A stretch of 7,946 bases of DNA from Pseudomonadota bacterium (GTDB lineage Bacteria; Myxococcota; Polyangia; GCA-2747355; JACKDQ01): positions 1 through 7,946 of the forward strand of contig JAUVBO010000090.1 of the NCBI GenBank assembly GCA_030591195.1. The letters run 5' to 3'. Positions 6,805 to 7,946 of the stretch are shown here, piece by piece (within the stretch, counting starts at the first letter, position 1; each line of letters opens with the position of its first letter). The notes beneath the pieces were generated by a model. The model saw nothing but the letters and a program-made list of their open reading frames with translations. It had not been told where the DNA came from and made no database searches. The position numbers and the translations under genes are program-made.

Positions 6805-7946
6805 GGTCTCTTCGTCAGGTCAAAGGCGTAGGAGCGGGTTAGGCCCGCCCGCACGGTGGCGACGAAGGCCCGGCGGACCTTGCCGCCCGGGCCACGAAGC
6901 TGCACCCGTCGCTGTCCGGCGCTGACCTGCATCCGGACCAGCGGCGTGTTTCCGACGTACCTGCCGTCGAGGTAGACCCTCGACCAGGGCAGCGAGTTGA
7001 CAGTCAGGTACCCGTGGTCGCCGCGAGGCCGGCGTCGCCCCTTGCGCGGCGAGCGTCGACGGGGGACCTGACCGAGCCCGCCATCGGGCGGCAGGTCCGC
7101 CGCGGCGCCATCGGCCGGCGGGTCGTCCCCGCGGGCCCTGCGGCCTTCGGCGAGGGCGGCGAGGTCGGTCACCGCGAGGGCGGTCACCGCGAGGGCGCTC
7201 ACCGCGAGGTCGGTCACCGCGAGGGCGCCGAGGGTGAGGTCGGCCCGCGAGCCGGAGTCCACGACGACCGCCTGGCGATCCCCGTCGCTGAGTGGGTCGG
7301 GTCGATCGAACATCCAGAGCAGCCACCCGAGGGCGCCGATGGCGACCAGCGGGACGGCGATCCATCGCGAGTGGCCCGGGGCCCGGGGCGATCGGCCGGT
7401 GATCTGGGCGGTCGCCACCGGCATCAGCGGCGGGGAGGCGGGGGAGTCGACGAAGATCGAGGTAGAGGCGCTGACCTGAGGCGGCCGGGCCAGGGCCGGG
7501 ACCGACGGGGAGGATGCCTCACCGTCCCAGTCGTCGGGCCCGCCACCGAGCAGCAGCCTGACCGCGTCGTCGACCGCGTCGCGGGGGCCGTCGTCGGCCG
7601 GAAGCTCGATCAGCTCGGAGACCCAGCGTCCGAGGCTAGCGGTCTCGGCCAGATCCCCGCCGAGCTCGTCGACGAAGGCCTGCAGGTCGGTAGCCATCGC
7701 CCGGGCGTGCTGGTATCGCCGGTCGCGGTCGGGATCGAGCGCCTGGGCGAGCACCGTGCGCAGCGACTCGGGAAGGTCGAGGGTCTCGGGTGGCCGCGCG
7801 ATCTTGCCGTGGCGCGCCCGGTCGAGGGTCTCGACCTCGGTCTCCGCCCGGAAGGGCGGCGTGCCGACCAGCATTTCGTAGAGCACGCAGCCGAGGCCGA
7901 AGATGTCGGCGCGGTGATCGACGTCCGAGCCAGACGCTTGCTCGGG
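6801..7946 (-). CDS. Transmembrane Ser/Thr protein kinase with C-terminal PEGA domain (N-terminus outside window)
   Basis: The C-terminal 381 residues of a eukaryotic-type Ser/Thr kinase; the frame is open through the right edge. Visible residues start at PEQ (end of the activation segment) followed by DHRADIFGLGCVLYEMLVGTPPF, the subdomain IX region, and DRRYQHA near 76 (subdomain XI Arg). The ATP-binding and catalytic loops lie outside, so activity cannot be judged. After a Pro/Ser-rich juxtamembrane linker, one membrane segment (about 195-213, WIAVPLVAIGALGWLLWMF; DNA 7308-7364) puts the tail outside the cytoplasm. The tail holds a pentapeptide-like repeat (about 235-265), an Arg-rich linker (RRRSPRKGRRR) and a C-terminal PEGA domain (about 312-377) with the hallmark VYLDGRYVGNTPL. 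PEGA domains are common surface or peptidoglycan-facing modules and are a plausible sensor here. It heads, or is upstream in, the operon with the FHA activator, which overlaps it by 4 nt. Confidence 0.93.
7159..7233 (-). repeat. 15-bp tandem repeats encoding pentapeptide-like units in the kinase
   Basis: Four 15-bp units of the form GCGAGGKCGSTCACC follow one another (7159-7173, 7174-7188, 7189-7203, 7204-7218), differing at one or two bases; units 1 and 4 are identical. A degenerate fifth unit ends at 7233. On the coding (minus) strand they give five-residue steps with Leu in the centre: GALAV, TDLAV, SALAV, TALAV, TDLAA, preceded by ADLTL. The block lies between the membrane segment and the PEGA domain. 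The spacing is like pentapeptide-repeat proteins, but the series is short and could simply be an expanded linker. Confidence 0.8.

Overview
The window is GC-rich and densely coded. Its gene content points to a predatory or soil-type member of the Myxococcota (former Deltaproteobacteria): a transmembrane Ser/Thr kinase with a PEGA tail, a sigma-54 enhancer-binding protein whose sensor is an FHA domain, lipoproteins with Asp/Pro/Ala-rich linkers and many cysteines, and a sphingosine-1-phosphate-lyase-like enzyme. This placement rests on gene content only; there is no rRNA or marker gene here.

Layout. (1) 4-1398, plus strand: a PLP-dependent lyase of the sphingosine-1-phosphate lyase / group II decarboxylase type. 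(2) 1406-3205, minus strand: a 599-aa lipoprotein with three Ig/PKD-like C-terminal repeats, tail to tail with the lyase and only 7 bp from it. (3) 3206-3758: a 553-bp gap between divergent genes, with a cluster of direct and inverted repeats followed by a plausible -24/-12 (sigma-54) promoter. (4) 3759-4343, plus strand: a small cysteine-rich lipoprotein that this promoter would serve. (5) 4344-4524: a convergent gap with no convincing gene or terminator. (6) 7946-4525, minus strand: a tightly packed signalling operon read as Ser/Thr kinase (N-terminus outside the window), FHA-sigma54 activator, stand-alone FHA protein, and ferritin-like diiron protein.

Working model (inference). The membrane kinase senses an envelope signal through its outer PEGA domain and phosphorylates threonines on itself or on its operon partners. 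The two FHA domains read the phosphothreonines, and the AAA+ activator then opens sigma-54 promoters. The only good sigma-54-like promoter found lies upstream of the Cys-rich lipoprotein, next to a repeat cluster placed where an upstream activator site would be, so that lipoprotein is a candidate target. The ferritin-like protein at the end of the operon suggests a link to iron or peroxide stress.

Most genes are recognisable by family. The least described parts are the two lipoproteins, the pentapeptide-like repeat outside the membrane in the kinase, and the possible regulatory circuit.
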